A stretch of DNA of 64,000 bases from Acinetobacter terrae (GTDB lineage Bacteria; Pseudomonadota; Gammaproteobacteria; Pseudomonadales; Moraxellaceae), in NCBI RefSeq assembly GCF_013004375.1, contig NZ_JABERI010000001.1, positions 1 to 64,000 of the forward strand. The letters are read 5' to 3'. Numbering within the stretch: position 1 is the first letter of the stretch; every line of letters starts with the position of its first letter. Position numbers and translations under genes: made by a program. Below the pieces are notes generated by a model. The model was not told the origin of the DNA. It saw only the letters and a program-made list of their open reading frames with translations, and did not search any database. Shown here in pieces: positions 17,793-28,468 of the stretch.

Positions 17793-19313
17793 TTAATAGA
17801 TAAATTGTTCCGACTGAATATTCAATTCAATATCCCAATGCTTAAACTGCACTTGTTCATCGTGCAAGTCTGCTACAAGCAAAGGCCATTGTTTGGCATC
17901 GCCAGAAACGCTTAGTTGCCATTGTTGCTCATTGTCGACACTTAATTCAATGGCAGGAAGCATCTCATCGCTACGACTATGATTCAGCAAAACTGCAAGA
18001 CGAAGCAATAGACTTAGGTAAACTAATTTGCTACCACCCACCTTCATTACATCCACCCGGCTGTCACTGCGTAACTTGCGACGATGATGTGCCACGAGGT
18101 GTGAAAGGTGGTTTTGGTCAATTTGTGAGAAGCCGGCAATATCTGAATGTTGTAATAAATACGCTCCGTGACGGTGATAACCCGCATGACTAATCGCCAA
18201 GCCAATTTCATGTAAATATGCAGCGCGACGCAATAAATCACTGTCTTCACTGTTTAAATTCAGTGTCTTAGCTACACCATCAAATAAATGCTGCGCAGTT
18301 TTCACCACCCGCTCAGCCTGTTTGGGATCTGCGTTATAGCGTCCCATTAAAGCTTGCACACTTCGGTCGCGAATATCTTCATGCTGGAAACGTCCCAGCA
18401 AGTCATACATCACCCCTTCGCGTAATGCACCATCGGAATACACCAGCTTATTCAACTCTAGTACATCGAACACAGCATATAAAATGGCAACCCCTGCTGG
18501 CAAAACTGCTCGACGGTCTTCTTTTAAACCATCAAAATCGACTTCAGAGATATGTTTAAATTTGAGTAATTTTTCTTTGAGTTTTTCTAGACCTTCGCGA
18601 GTCAAGTTCTCCTTCTCATCGCTCCAGCCCATATTGACGGTAATTTGACGACAGGCTTTAATGGTGCCGCTTGAACCGACAACCGTATCCCAACCCGCTG
18701 TTTTGTAAGTGTTAGCAATACCTGAAAGTTCTTTACGTGCAGCAACGACTGCTTTATCAAAACTTTTCTGATTAATTTCACCTTCACTAAAATAAGCTTT
18801 GGTAAATGCTACACAGCCCATTTGCAAAGATTCTGTATGAATTGGCTCGAATTCTTCACCAATAATCAGTTCTGTAGAGCCGCCACCAATATCAATTACC
18901 AGACGACGACCACTATTGGCCATGGTATGCGATACACCCAAATAAATCAGACGCGCTTCTTCACGACCGGCAATGATTTCAATCGGTTTGGGTAAAATTT
19001 CCGCAGCTTTTTGAATAAATTCATGACCATTCTTGGCTTGACGCAAAGCATTGGTCGCTACAATTCGCATCCGGTTCGCCTGTACTGAGCTTAAGCGTCC
19101 GACAAAGCGTGCCAAACAAGCCAAACCCCGTTGCTGTGCGGCTTCAGTCAGGTTTTTATTTTCATCCAGACCTGCAGCCAATTGTACTTTTTCTGACATT
19201 GAAGCAACTTTCTTCACTTCGCCATGATCTACACGTGCAATAGCAAGATGAAAACTGTTCGACCCCATATCGATGGCAGCAAGTAACTCTTCATCAATCA
19301 AAAAATCAGACAT
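17793..19313 (-). CDS. ppx: Exopolyphosphatase (Ppx/GppA family)
   Basis: Degrades inorganic polyphosphate from its ends, or in the GppA variant converts pppGpp to ppGpp. The N-terminal ASKHA fold has LAAIDMGSNSFHL (phosphate-1 motif, ~10-22) and VIDIGGGSTELI (~139-150). A C-terminal HD-type all-alpha domain (AAYLHEIGLAISHAGYHRHG) follows. The length (506 aa) fits Ppx. Transcribed divergently from trxA, a common arrangement in this group. No ppk gene is adjacent. Confidence 0.92.
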   Translation of the reverse strand: MSDFLIDEELLAAIDMGSNSFHLAIARVDHGEVKKVASMSEKVQLAAGLDENKNLTEAAQQRGLACLARFVGRLSSVQANRMRIVATNALRQAKNGHEFIQKAAEILPKPIEIIAGREEARLIYLGVSHTMANSGRRLVIDIGGGSTELIIGEEFEPIHTESLQMGCVAFTKAYFSEGEINQKSFDKAVVAARKELSGIANTYKTAGWDTVVGSSGTIKACRQITVNMGWSDEKENLTREGLEKLKEKLLKFKHISEVDFDGLKEDRRAVLPAGVAILYAVFDVLELNKLVYSDGALREGVMYDLLGRFQHEDIRDRSVQALMGRYNADPKQAERVVKTAQHLFDGVAKTLNLNSEDSDLLRRAAYLHEIGLAISHAGYHRHGAYLLQHSDIAGFSQIDQNHLSHLVAHHRRKLRSDSRVDVMKVGGSKLVYLSLLLRLAVLLNHSRSDEMLPAIELSVDNEQQWQLSVSGDAKQWPLLVADLHDEQVQFKHWDIELNIQSEQFIY

Positions 19314-19426
19314 TATTCAACGAACCTATAAGAATTATGCTTAGAGTAATTCACATACAGGCAATTTAAAAGCCATTTATCAGCTCAAATGAATCAGTTT
19401 TTATGTTTTTATAATTGACAATTGCA

Positions 19427-19446
19427 TGACACGATTATCAATATCG
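19427..19446. promoter_or_regulatory. Inverted repeat in the ppx/trxA divergent promoter region
   Basis: CACGAT-tatcaat-ATCGTG: 6-bp arms around a 7-nt spacer in the 258-bp space between the divergent ppx and trxA genes. A possible operator; no regulator can be named. Confidence 0.3.
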
Positions 19447-19571
19447 TGAGCATCAATTAGACAAACTCAATATAATGTTTGAAAATCTACAGATCCCACT
19501 ACATAGTTAAACGAGGCTATGTAATACTTATAGATATAGAACTATCTTAAAATTTTATCTGGAGCATATCC

Positions 19572-19898
19572 ATGTCTGGCAATATCGTAAACACAACTGA
19601 TGCAAACTTCGAAGCTGACGTTTTACAATCTGACGTTCCTGTACTTGTAGATTTTTGGGCAGGTTGGTGTGCACCATGTAAAGCCATTGCACCTGTATTA
19701 GAAGTATTATCTGCAGAATTCGAAGGTAAAGTTAAAGTTGTTAAAGTTGACGTAACTGCTTGTGAAGCAACTGCCGTGAATTACAACATCCGTAACATTC
19801 CTGCATTATTAATGTTCAAAAATGGTGAAGTAGTCGCTCAACAAGTAGGCGCAGCACCAAAATCTAAATTGACTGCATTTATTGAAGAAAACATCTAA
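19572..19898 (+). CDS. trxA: Thioredoxin 1
   Basis: The general cytoplasmic disulfide reductant, recycled by thioredoxin reductase. The active site WCAPCK is at residues 32-37 (C33, C36), slightly different from the commonest WCGPC (Gly replaced by Ala). Length is 108 aa, and the cis-proline is present in RNIPALLMF. A CTGGAG Shine-Dalgarno precedes the ATG. Followed by its own terminator and by rho, the same trxA-rho order as in many gammaproteobacteria. Confidence 0.97.
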   Translation: MSGNIVNTTDANFEADVLQSDVPVLVDFWAGWCAPCKAIAPVLEVLSAEFEGKVKVVKVDVTACEATAVNYNIRNIPALLMFKNGEVVAQQVGAAPKSKLTAFIEENI

Positions 19899-19922
19899 TT
19901 CAAAAACAGTACAATTTAATCC

Positions 19923-19953
19923 AATACGCTATCTCCGGATAGCGTATTTTTTT
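19923..19953 (+). terminator. Terminator of trxA
   Basis: Stem AATACGCTATC, loop TCCG, stem GATAGCGTATT, then a T-run. Confidence 0.88.
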
Positions 19954-19963
19954 CGTCTATAAA

Positions 19964-19992
19964 TTGACAAAAGTTGTATTCTCTCTTATATT
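19964..19992 (+). promoter_or_regulatory. Promoter of rho with a ~230-nt leader
   Basis: -35 TTGACA (19964-19969), 17-bp spacer, -10 TATATT (19987-19992). This near-consensus promoter lies right after the trxA terminator and would start transcription near 20000, leaving a ~230-nt untranslated leader before rho. Long rho leaders are sites of Rho autoregulation in other bacteria. I see no obvious leader peptide. Confidence 0.7.
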
Positions 19993-20227
19993 GCATGTTC
20001 AAGGAATAAAGGATTTTCAATCCGCAATTTTCTTACAAGACACAACACATAAGATCGCCGCTCGGCAACAGAAATTGTTTTTACACTTTTTTCTTCGAAA
20101 CAATGAATCAGACCTCTGAATTGTTATTGTGCAAATACAATTACGTTACTTTTATTGCGTGCAAGCGGCTGAATGTTGCTCCCTTTCCTCATCTCTATTC
20201 CAGAATTTTGATTCTATCTGACCACCT

Positions 20228-21496
20228 ATGAATTTAACTGAACTCAAGAAAAAACCGATTGGCGAACTCATCAAGATTGCCGAGTTTATGGGCCTAGAAG
20301 GAATGGCTCGTAACCGTAAGCAAGACATCATTTTTGCCATCTTAAAGCGCCATGCAATGAATGGCGAAGAGATTTTTGGTGATGGTGTTTTAGAAATTCT
20401 ATCTGATGGTTTTGGCTTCCTCCGCTCTGCAGCAGGTTCATATCTTGCAGGTCCTGATGACATTTATGTCAGCCCATCTCAAATTCGTCGCTTTAACTTA
20501 CGTACTGGCGATACGATTACAGGAACGATTCGCCCACCGAAAGAAGGCGAACGCTATTTTGCCTTATTAAAAGTTAATCAAATTAACTACGACACGCCTG
20601 AAAACTCTCGTAACAAAATCCTGTTCGAAAACTTAACTCCATTGTTCCCAACTGAACAATTAATTATGGAATTAGGCAACGGTACCACTGAAGATTTAAC
20701 TTCACGTGTGGTTGACTTGGTTGCACCAATTGGTAAAGGTCAACGTTCAATTATTGTTGCACCGCCTAAAGCCGGTAAAACAATGTTATTGCAAACAATC
20801 GCGCAGTCGATTGTGCGTAACAACCCTGAATGTTTCCTCATTGTGCTTCTCATTGACGAACGTCCAGAAGAAGTTACCGAAATGGAACGTACGGTTCGTG
20901 GTGAAGTAGTTGCATCAACATTTGATGAAGCACCTGCTCGTCACGTACAAGTCGCTGAAATGGTCATCGAAAAAGCAAAACGTTTGGTAGAACACAAGAA
21001 AGATGTGGTGATTCTGCTTGACTCGATCACCCGTTTAGCACGTGCATATAACACTGTTATTCCTTCATCAGGCAAGGTACTTACTGGTGGTTTGGATGCA
21101 CATGCACTTGAACGTCCAAAACGCTTCTTCGGTGCAGCACGTAATATTGAAGAAGGTGGTTCACTGACCATCATTTCTACTGCCTTAATTGAAACAGGCA
21201 GCAAGATGGATGACGTGATCTACGAAGAATTCAAAGGTACCGGTAACCAGGAAATTACCCTTGATCGCCGTATTTCTGAAAAACGCGTATTCCCTGCCAT
21301 GAATATCAAGAAATCAGGCACACGTCGTGAAGAACGTCTCATGAGCGAAGATAACTTACGTAAAGTTTGGATTCTGCGTAAGCTGCTTCACCCTATGGAT
21401 GAATTGGCAGCAATGGAATTCTTGCTTGACCGCATGAAAGAAACCAAAACCAATGATGATTTCTTCGATCAAATGAAACGTAAAGCAACCAGCTAA
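20228..21496 (+). CDS. rho: Transcription termination factor Rho
   Basis: Hexameric RNA helicase that ends transcription at Rho-dependent sites. An N-terminal helical region (1-45) precedes the cold-shock-like RNA-binding domain (GFGFLR at 61-66). The ATPase domain has P-loop PPKAGKT (179-185), Walker [14 protein letters not shown], and a C-terminal [10 protein letters not shown] end. At 422 aa it is the standard short Rho (E. coli 419 aa), without an N-terminal insertion. Confidence 0.98.
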   Translation: MNLTELKKKPIGELIKIAEFMGLEGMARNRKQDIIFAILKRHAMNGEEIFGDGVLEILSDGFGFLRSAAGSYLAGPDDIYVSPSQIRRFNLRTGDTITGTIRPPKEGERYFALLKVNQINYDTPENSRNKILFENLTPLFPTEQLIMELGNGTTEDLTSRVVDLVAPIGKGQRSIIVAPPKAGKTMLLQTIAQSIVRNNPECFLIVLLIDERPEEVTEMERTVRGEVVASTFDEAPARHVQVAEMVIEKAKRLVEHKKDVVILLDSITRLARAYNTVIPSSGKVLTGGLDAHALERPKRFFGAARNIEEGGSLTIISTALIETGSKMDDVIYEEFKGTGNQEITLDRRISEKRVFPAMNIKKSGTRREERLMSEDNLRKVWILRKLLHPMDELAAMEFLLDRMKETKTNDDFFDQMKRKATS

Positions 21497-21916
21497 TTCG
21501 ATTCATTATTATTTTATGTATAAAAGGCTATCTATAACGATAGCCTTTTTATTTGGTTGACTTTACTTACATAAAGCTACAATTGACCTTTTTCTTTGTA
21601 AACTTTTATGCAAGTTTATGATTGTTAAAATATTCATTGAAAAAATACTATAGTTTTTAGCAAGTTATTTAGTACTTCTCCAATATAAACCCTCTACTTG
21701 ATTGTTATTTTCTGTTAATAAATTGCTTATTTTTCATCATTTTTTGCATTTTTTGCCTGCGCCCTAGTAGTAATTAAAAATGCGCAGTGATAGCATATTT
21801 GCAGACCAGTTAGACTGCCTTTGCATTGTTACTGCCTAACAAATATTAGGAAGAATAAAAGCACTCAACAGGCTAACATAGGTTTTTTTTAATCTCATAT
21901 TTTAGAGAGTGATGCC
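21497..21916 (+). other. Rho terminator and long upstream region of the Ala-rich lipoprotein
   Basis: A strong terminator at 21522-21551 (AAAAGGCTATC, loop, GATAGCCTTTTT) closes rho. The remaining ~365 bp is AT-rich and non-coding; a CCTAA...TTAGG hairpin at ~21836-21851 lies in the probable 5' leader of the lipoprotein. I cannot identify a unique promoter. Confidence 0.6.
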
Positions 21917-22186
21917 ATGTTATTCAAAAAAATCGCTATTGCTGCTGCAGTTGCTACTACTTTAGCTTTCGTTGGTTGTGCTAAAAAAACTGAAGAAGCT
22001 CCTGCTGCTGACGCTGCTGCATCTGAAGCTGTAGCTGCTGCATCTGAAGCTGAAGCTGCTGCTTCTGCTGCTGCTGTTGAAGCTGCTCCTGCTGAAGCTG
22101 CTGCATCTGAAGCTGCTGATGCTGCTTCTGTAGCTGTTGATGCTGCTGCTGACGCTACTGCTGCTTCTGAAGCTGCTGCTCAATAA
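21917..22186 (+). CDS. Small Ala/Glu/Ser-rich lipoprotein
   Basis: 89 aa. A signal peptide MLFKKIAIAAAVATTLAFVGC ends in a lipobox-like FVGC with the lipidated cysteine at residue 21. After CAKKTEEAP the mature part contains only Ala, Glu, Ser, Asp, Val, Pro and Thr plus a terminal Gln: an acidic, low-complexity sequence of AASEA-like repeats, encoded mostly with GCT alanine codons. It is probably helical or extended, anchored in the outer membrane. A clear GAGAGTG ribosome site and a strong terminator frame it, arguing for a real, well-expressed gene. Function is unknown. A reverse-strand open frame here is a by-product of the repeats. Confidence 0.8.
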   Translation: MLFKKIAIAAAVATTLAFVGCAKKTEEAPAADAAASEAVAAASEAEAAASAAAVEAAPAEAAASEAADAASVAVDAAADATAASEAAAQ

Positions 22187-22204
22187 TCTTTACGATTATT
22201 AAGT

Positions 22205-22236
22205 AAAAAAAGAGAGCCTTTGGCTCTCTTTTTTTA
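22205..22236 (+). terminator. Terminator of the Ala-rich lipoprotein gene
   Basis: AGAGAGCC-ttt-GGCTCTCT stem flanked by an A-run and a T-run. Confidence 0.9.
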
Positions 22237-22360
22237 TGTCTCAAATAAAGATCAATAAAATAAAAATTATCCAATCTTATGTTCAGCTACAATATTACTT
22301 CCGGTCACAGCCAACTTACTCCCCACTCATTCAAGTGATAGAGTTTCGCAAATTTTAAAA

Positions 22361-22388
22361 TAAAAAAAAGCAGATCAATCGATCTGCT
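22361..22388 (-). terminator. Terminator overlapping the ihfA 3' end
   Basis: On the minus strand AGCAGATC and GATCTGCT pair around a short loop and run into TTTTTTTTA. The left arm is coding: it encodes the last residues (EQID) and the stop of ihfA. Confidence 0.8.
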
Positions 22389-22671
22389 CATTTCCTACGC
22401 GCTGGCGGAATTTCTGCCCTGCACGGAATGTGACTACCCGGCGTGCAGAAATTGGAATTTCTTCACCCGTTTTCGGGTTTCGACCTGGACGTTGACGTTT
22501 ATCACGCAACTCAAAGTTACCGAACCCCGAAAGTTTTACTTGTTCGCCTGAGATTAGCGCCTGGCTAATCTCATCGAAGAACAACTCGACCATTTGTTTT
22601 GCTTCACGACGGTTTAAACTCGTGAGCTCACTTAAATGATCAGCCATTTCTGCTTTTGTTAATGCTGTCAT
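22375..22671 (-). CDS. ihfA: Integration host factor subunit alpha
   Basis: DNA-bending histone-like protein that forms a heterodimer with IhfB. At 98 aa it has the DNABII signature [21 protein letters not shown], given here in two parts: [10 protein letters not shown] and RPGRNPKTG with the conserved RNPxTG tip proline. ATG overlaps the pheT stop by 4 nt (ATGA), so translation is coupled, as in the classic pheST-ihfA operon. Confidence 0.96.
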   Translation of the reverse strand: MTALTKAEMADHLSELTSLNRREAKQMVELFFDEISQALISGEQVKLSGFGNFELRDKRQRPGRNPKTGEEIPISARRVVTFRAGQKFRQRVGNEQID

Positions 22672-25049
22672 GAAGCCCTCAATGTCGCCTGATAAGTGTT
22701 TTGCAACACTTCGATTATTTGATCCATACCCGATTTAATTTCAGCGTCTTCAAGTGTACGTGATGGATGTTGCCATAACATTGCAAATGCTAATGAGCGT
22801 TTACCTTCTTCGACACCTTGTCCAGTGTACACATCGAACAACCAAGTCGAGCCTAATAACTCTCCACCCGTTTTTCCGATAAGTTGCTGAATTTCGCTAA
22901 CATTAATCTTATCACTAATTAAAAGCGCAATATCACGTCTAACCGATGGAAAACGTGATAATTCTGTAAAATTAGATACATAAGTTTGCAAAACAGCCTG
23001 TTGATCGAGTTCTGCCACCCAAGTGATGCCCAAATCAAGCTCATCTTCTAAAGATGGGTGTAAACGACCGAGGTAACCGACAGACTTGCCATCTACTAAA
23101 ATTTCAGCAGATTGACCAGGATGTAACCATGAACGTTCTGAACGAACATATTCAACTTTTACACGTCCAGCAGCTAAAATTTCTTCAACTTCACCTTTAA
23201 GATCAAAGAAATCCATCGGCTGTGCTTTACCATGCCAAGATTCAGCGGTTTTAGCACCCACAGCGATTAAAGCCAAAGTCGGGATTTGTTTCAGATCATG
23301 AATGCTTTTTGCATCTTGATAATCAAAACGTAAACCGAGTTCAAAGAAACGTACCCGGCTTTGTTGACGGTTAATATTATACTGCACGCATGGAATCAAG
23401 CTTGATAACAAAGTCGAACGCATCGCCGCCAATTCGCTTGAGATTGGATTCGCCAACATCAATGGATTAACATTTGGATTCAATTGTTTTTCAAGTTTGG
23501 CATCGGCAAAGCTAAAGCTGATCGCTTCTTGATAACCTAAAGTGACCAATGTTTGACGAAGTTGAGGCAATTCAAACTGATCTTGATGTTTTGCAAGCTT
23601 CACATCAATTACAGGCAGGCTAATTTGAATGTTGTCATAACCGTGAATACGGGCAACTTCTTCAATCAGGTCTTGATAAATGGTCATGTCATAACGGTGT
23701 GAAGGAGGAACAACGCTCCACTCGCCTTGTGCTTTTACCGTTACGATACAACCGAGACGTTGTAACGCATCAGTAATAAAGTCGCTTTCAACGCTATAAC
23801 CCAACAATTGATCCACTTGAGCTTGATTCAATTCAATCGCATCACGGGTTGGTAAAAGTTCAACCTTTTCTGCAACAGTAATCGGACCGAATTCACCACC
23901 AGCAAGATCAGCAATCAATTGAGATGCTCGGTTCATTGCGATCAATGGCAATTCAAAGTCGACGCCACGTTCATAGCGTTGTGATGCATCGGTATGTAAA
24001 CCATAACGACGTGCACGACCTGCGATGTGCAATGGTGCGAAGAAAGCAGATTCCAGGAAAATTTCAGTGGTAGCATCAGTCACTGATGAAGATAGACCGC
24101 CCATGATGCCGGCAATCGCCAAGGCTTTTGCATCATCTGCAATCACCATCACATCTTCAGTGAGTTCAACTTCTTGTTCATTTAACAGAACCAGTTTCTC
24201 TTGAGCAGTTGCCTGACGCACATGTATTGCACCTTGAACTTTACCGCCATCAAATGCGTGTAGCGGCTGACCAAGTTCAATTAAGACATAGTTGGTAATA
24301 TCGACAAGGATACTGTGCTGACGGATACCAGAACGAGCAAGCGCACGCTCCATCCATACTGGTGTCGCAGCTTTGGTATTGACGTTTTTGATCACACGGC
24401 CTAAATAACGTGGGCAACCTTCAGTATCAACAACCACATTTTTAACATCTGGGATTGTTGCAGCCACTTCCTTGATTTCAGGTGCAGTTACTTGAAGTTG
24501 ATTGATTACCCCAATTTCACGAGCAATACCACGGATACTGAAACAGTCACCACGGTTTGGCGTGATACTGATATCAATAACGTTGTCATCAAGGTTTAAG
24601 TATTCACGAATATTGATACCAACAGGTGCATCTGCAGGAAGCTCTAAAAGGCCATCAATTTTATCTTCAAGGTCAATTTCAGAAGCACCACAAAGCATGC
24701 CTTGGGATTCAATACCACGAAGTTTGCCTTTCTTGATTTTAAAATCACCCGGCAATACTGCACCAATGGTTGCTACAGGGGCTTTCATACCTGCACGTAC
24801 ATTTGGCGCGCCGCACACGATTTGTAAAGGCTCACCTGAACCAATGTTCACTGTGGTTACACGTAAACGATCTGCATCCGGATGTTGTTCTACAGTCAGA
24901 ACTTCACCTACAACGACACCTGTAAATGGTTTAGCCGCTGGAGCCAACTCATCAACTTCCAGACCAAGCATAGTCAATTGATCAGATAGTTTTTCACTAT
25001 CAATAGCTGGGTTGACCCAAGTGCGTAACCAATTTTCGCTAATTTTCAT
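22668..25049 (-). CDS. pheT: Phenylalanine-tRNA ligase subunit beta
   Basis: Beta chain of the alpha2beta2 synthetase that charges tRNA-Phe. Domains in order: an EMAP-II-like tRNA-binding domain (~40-150, [17 protein letters not shown]), B3/B4 editing domain (~205-380), B5 domain (~405-475), catalytic-like core, and the ferredoxin-like anticodon-binding domain at the end ([18 protein letters not shown] onward). Full length at 793 aa. Separated from pheS by a palindromic repeat pair and overlapping ihfA downstream. Confidence 0.97.
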   Translation of the reverse strand: MKISENWLRTWVNPAIDSEKLSDQLTMLGLEVDELAPAAKPFTGVVVGEVLTVEQHPDADRLRVTTVNIGSGEPLQIVCGAPNVRAGMKAPVATIGAVLPGDFKIKKGKLRGIESQGMLCGASEIDLEDKIDGLLELPADAPVGINIREYLNLDDNVIDISITPNRGDCFSIRGIAREIGVINQLQVTAPEIKEVAATIPDVKNVVVDTEGCPRYLGRVIKNVNTKAATPVWMERALARSGIRQHSILVDITNYVLIELGQPLHAFDGGKVQGAIHVRQATAQEKLVLLNEQEVELTEDVMVIADDAKALAIAGIMGGLSSSVTDATTEIFLESAFFAPLHIAGRARRYGLHTDASQRYERGVDFELPLIAMNRASQLIADLAGGEFGPITVAEKVELLPTRDAIELNQAQVDQLLGYSVESDFITDALQRLGCIVTVKAQGEWSVVPPSHRYDMTIYQDLIEEVARIHGYDNIQISLPVIDVKLAKHQDQFELPQLRQTLVTLGYQEAISFSFADAKLEKQLNPNVNPLMLANPISSELAAMRSTLLSSLIPCVQYNINRQQSRVRFFELGLRFDYQDAKSIHDLKQIPTLALIAVGAKTAESWHGKAQPMDFFDLKGEVEEILAAGRVKVEYVRSERSWLHPGQSAEILVDGKSVGYLGRLHPSLEDELDLGITWVAELDQQAVLQTYVSNFTELSRFPSVRRDIALLISDKINVSEIQQLIGKTGGELLGSTWLFDVYTGQGVEEGKRSLAFAMLWQHPSRTLEDAEIKSGMDQIIEVLQNTYQATLRAS

Positions 25050-25080
25050 TTCTATAAAAACCTATAAATCTAATTTTTTG

Positions 25081-25194
25081 AATCCCTCTCTACCCCCCTT
25101 TGAAAAAGGGGGAGAACTCCAATCATTTCGCGGAGTCCTCTCCTTTTTTAAAGGAGATGAGAAGCACTGCTTCGCAAGAGAGGTTAATAAATTC
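25081..25194. repeat. Paired palindromic element, locus 3, inside the pheST operon
   Basis: Unit 1: AATCCCTCTCTACC, then palindrome CCCCCTTTga/aaAAGGGGG, ending GAGAACTC. Unit 2, inverted: GGAGTCCTCTCC, palindrome CTCCTTTtttAAAGGAG, then an insertion AAGCACTGCTTCG, ending GCAAGAGAGGTTAA. The pair fills the 147-bp pheS-pheT gap, so it is transcribed within an operon and could cause processing or partial termination between the two subunit genes. Confidence 0.78.
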
Positions 25195-25196
25195 GT

Positions 25197-26198
<1,002 letters not shown>

Positions 26199-26318
26199 TT
26201 AAAAATATAATAAAACCCCATATTCTAACAGTTTTTGAACGTATTGATGAAGTTCCCTGTAGAGGAAAATTAGATTGGCATCCAGATTTATAAAAAGTAT
26301 AAGATAAAGCCATTATTC

Positions 26319-27377
26319 ATGAGATCAATAACAATGGCACTCGATCCAATTTGGAAACAACAATTGACTTTGGTCACCTATGGTAATGAGTATCTCAGCC
26401 AGAATTTAAGCTTTAATCATTGGGTACAGCATTCCATTTTTAACCAGCATAACTTGCGTTTCCGTGATCTCATGTCACAACATTTACTGGCGCAACATTT
26501 TCAAATCTGGCTGGAAGGCCTGAAAAAACAAGGCAGTCACCGCATTAGCTTGCATAGTTCAAGTCTTTTAATTGACGAAAAAAATCCAAATGCCAATGTA
26601 GAGCTTCTCGCCATTCCACATTTTATTGTCAGCCATGAACATAACAAAAAAACCGCATGGATTTTTGGTAAAGAATTACCCGAATGGTATAGCGCTGACA
26701 ATGACTATGAAGCGCCGAAACCGCAACAAGAACAATGCCGTCAGGAAACATTTTGGCGTTTTGAGTTAAATCCAAAGCTTGCAAAACGTGTAGATGCCGA
26801 TTTACAACAGCCGAATTGGGATGATATTCAGACCTATACCGATAACGAATTATTTGATAGCAAATTTGCACAAGGCTTTAGCGAACCCGCAAACCGGGAT
26901 TTTCCTTATTACGGCCTTACTCAAGCGGACACCGAAAATTCCGATGGCTCGCCCTTGCTCGAAAGTAAATATCTGCCTTTACTGCCAACCGAATATCAAG
27001 CAGATTATGCACATACCACGTTACATCGCTTAGAAGCATTATCGACTTATATTCAGCACAAACTGCAACATCCGTTTCATGCTGATGACACTGAACTTAC
27101 AGCTGATGAACAACTGAATCTGCGTCACTTTTCGCAAAAACTGGATGATTTAAGAGCAAAATTTATTGTCAAGGTCGCCAATCATTATCAGTCTGCAAAA
27201 CTGAGCAAAGTAGAAATTGCCAATCCTTTGGATGGAACACATACGATTCCCCCCGCATCACCCCATTTAAAAACCCATAAAGCACATGCCCCTCATAAAG
27301 TCGGTGCATCTGGGGTGATTAAACTGATTTTGCTGACCATTGTGATTTGTCTGTTGGCTTATTATTTTGGACTCTAA
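26319..27377 (+). CDS. Hypothetical tail-anchored protein
   Basis: 352 aa without recognisable domains. The first ~320 residues are polar and soluble, with a Trp/His/Tyr-rich N-terminal part. Near the C-terminus a His/Pro-rich linker (~305-332) leads to one hydrophobic helix, VIKLILLTIVICLLAYYFGL, ending at the last residue. This is the pattern of a C-tail-anchored inner-membrane protein facing the cytoplasm. Two starts are possible: ATG 26319 and ATG 26334 (MALDP), the latter with GAG 10 nt upstream. Divergent from pheS. I do not recognise the family. Confidence 0.7.
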   Translation: MRSITMALDPIWKQQLTLVTYGNEYLSQNLSFNHWVQHSIFNQHNLRFRDLMSQHLLAQHFQIWLEGLKKQGSHRISLHSSSLLIDEKNPNANVELLAIPHFIVSHEHNKKTAWIFGKELPEWYSADNDYEAPKPQQEQCRQETFWRFELNPKLAKRVDADLQQPNWDDIQTYTDNELFDSKFAQGFSEPANRDFPYYGLTQADTENSDGSPLLESKYLPLLPTEYQADYAHTTLHRLEALSTYIQHKLQHPFHADDTELTADEQLNLRHFSQKLDDLRAKFIVKVANHYQSAKLSKVEIANPLDGTHTIPPASPHLKTHKAHAPHKVGASGVIKLILLTIVICLLAYYFGL

Positions 27378-27419
27378 TTTTGATAAAGATGCTAAAAAAT
27401 TCAGCTCAATAGATATAAA

Positions 27420-27457
27420 AAGAAGAACAGGTATTTTTATCTATACGTGTTCTTCTT
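27420..27457 (+). terminator. Possible terminator of the tail-anchored protein gene
   Basis: 10-bp perfect inverted repeat AAGAAGAACA...TGTTCTTCTT with an 18-nt loop, followed by a poor T-tract. Confidence 0.4.
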
Positions 27458-27557
27458 AATCTATTATTCTTCATCACCCTAAAAATAAAATGAATGAAAA
27501 TTTATAATAAACCTAAATACTTAGCCTATCTTTTAAACAGCCTCCAATATGAGCGGA

Positions 27558-28067
27558 TTATAGGTTGAGTTTTTTGTGATCCGCTTCGACTCCACCAGCA
27601 TGGCCAGTAAGACTGCCTTTAAGTAGTTTAAATAGCTGAGTCACTTTATTGTCAGTCACGTTCCAATATTCTGCACTGACTGCTGCAGCCACCAAGATGC
27701 ATACACTCGGATCTTCCTTTCCTTCAAACCAGTTTTCAGCCCACGGGTTCCAGAGTTGATCAATCAAGGTAGCATCTGTGCTGATATGGGCATGTGCACT
27801 AATCGAGACATAAATGCTGTCAGAGGGCTTGGCAAAAGATAATCCAATTTTATTACGACCGGAATTGACTGCATTCACCAGATCATTGCTATCACTCAAG
27901 ATAAAATACAGATTGTGACTTTCACTCATCTGCTCAGTCTTCTCGGAATTCAGCATAGTCATCGGTTGTGAATGTAATTCCTGCGTTTCAGTCGTATGAC
28001 TGATCATGGCATATCGTACTTCCTTGATCAGTTGCCATAATTTTTCGCGATTATGATTATCCGTCAT
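27558..28067 (-). CDS. Pyridoxamine 5'-phosphate oxidase-like general stress protein
   Basis: 169 aa resembling the PPOX-type split-barrel flavoproteins annotated as general stress protein 26. Features: an N-terminal helix (REKLWQLIKEVRYAMISH), the barrel with SQPM, LYFILSDSNDLVNAVNSG and WNPWAENWFEGKEDP, and a C-terminal EYWNVTDNKVTQLFKLLKG. The EYWD-type motif is typical of the family. Such proteins bind FMN or FAD; the substrate is unknown. Good GAGAAGAG Shine-Dalgarno. Stands alone. Confidence 0.82.
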   Translation of the reverse strand: MTDNHNREKLWQLIKEVRYAMISHTTETQELHSQPMTMLNSEKTEQMSESHNLYFILSDSNDLVNAVNSGRNKIGLSFAKPSDSIYVSISAHAHISTDATLIDQLWNPWAENWFEGKEDPSVCILVAAAVSAEYWNVTDNKVTQLFKLLKGSLTGHAGGVEADHKKLNL

Positions 28068-28468
28068 TGCTCTTCTCCTGAAGCTAAACTTTAGAAATAA
28101 GAAATTATTTAATTTTGTGCATTCACTTCTTTTCTAGAGTAGTGATATTTTTCGCTTTAGATATCTCATCTTACTCAACTTATACATTTGAATAATAAAA
28201 GATTGGCTTAAAGATCATAAGAAACAACGAAAAAGAATTTGCTTATAAAGAGAGTTAGGAAGTCGAATTTATCTTTAGATTTATTAAAGGCTCATTAACG
28301 ATAAATTTTACAGTTGCTCAAATACCTGAACTATTTTTAACTTGGTTAAATGTCTCTGCTTCAATTGTTTTAATTTTTATGAATAGCAGTAATAGTCTGC
28401 TGAAATTTAACAGGAGCATCCAAATGTATTGAATGCTCAGCTTAAAGATCAACAGACTCGGGTTTACA
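28068..28468. other. 400-bp region between tcdA and the PPOX gene
   Basis: The part next to tcdA (28370-28468) is the remnant of an alpha/beta hydrolase gene. The rest (28068-28369) is AT-rich and should carry the PPOX-gene promoter; no repeat or RNA gene is seen. Confidence 0.5.
28370..28468 (-). pseudogene. C-terminal remnant of an alpha/beta hydrolase gene
   Basis: Immediately after the tcdA stop and in the same frame, the minus strand reads KPESVDL, an in-frame TAA, then AEHSIHLDAPVKFQQTITAI and HKN before a final TAA. The GHS-IHLD-P-F pattern (here EHSIHLDAPVKF) is the standard C-terminal block around the catalytic histidine of alpha/beta hydrolases. Everything upstream of these ~32 codons is missing, replaced by tcdA, and a nonsense codon interrupts what remains. 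It is best read as debris of a gene deleted at the tcdA 3' boundary. Confidence 0.55.

Noticed and set aside
21962..22183. 73-codon Ser/Phe-rich open frame on the minus strand.
   Set aside because: It is the reverse complement of the GCT/GAA repeats of the Ala-rich lipoprotein gene; no ribosome site, and the plus frame has signal peptide and terminator.
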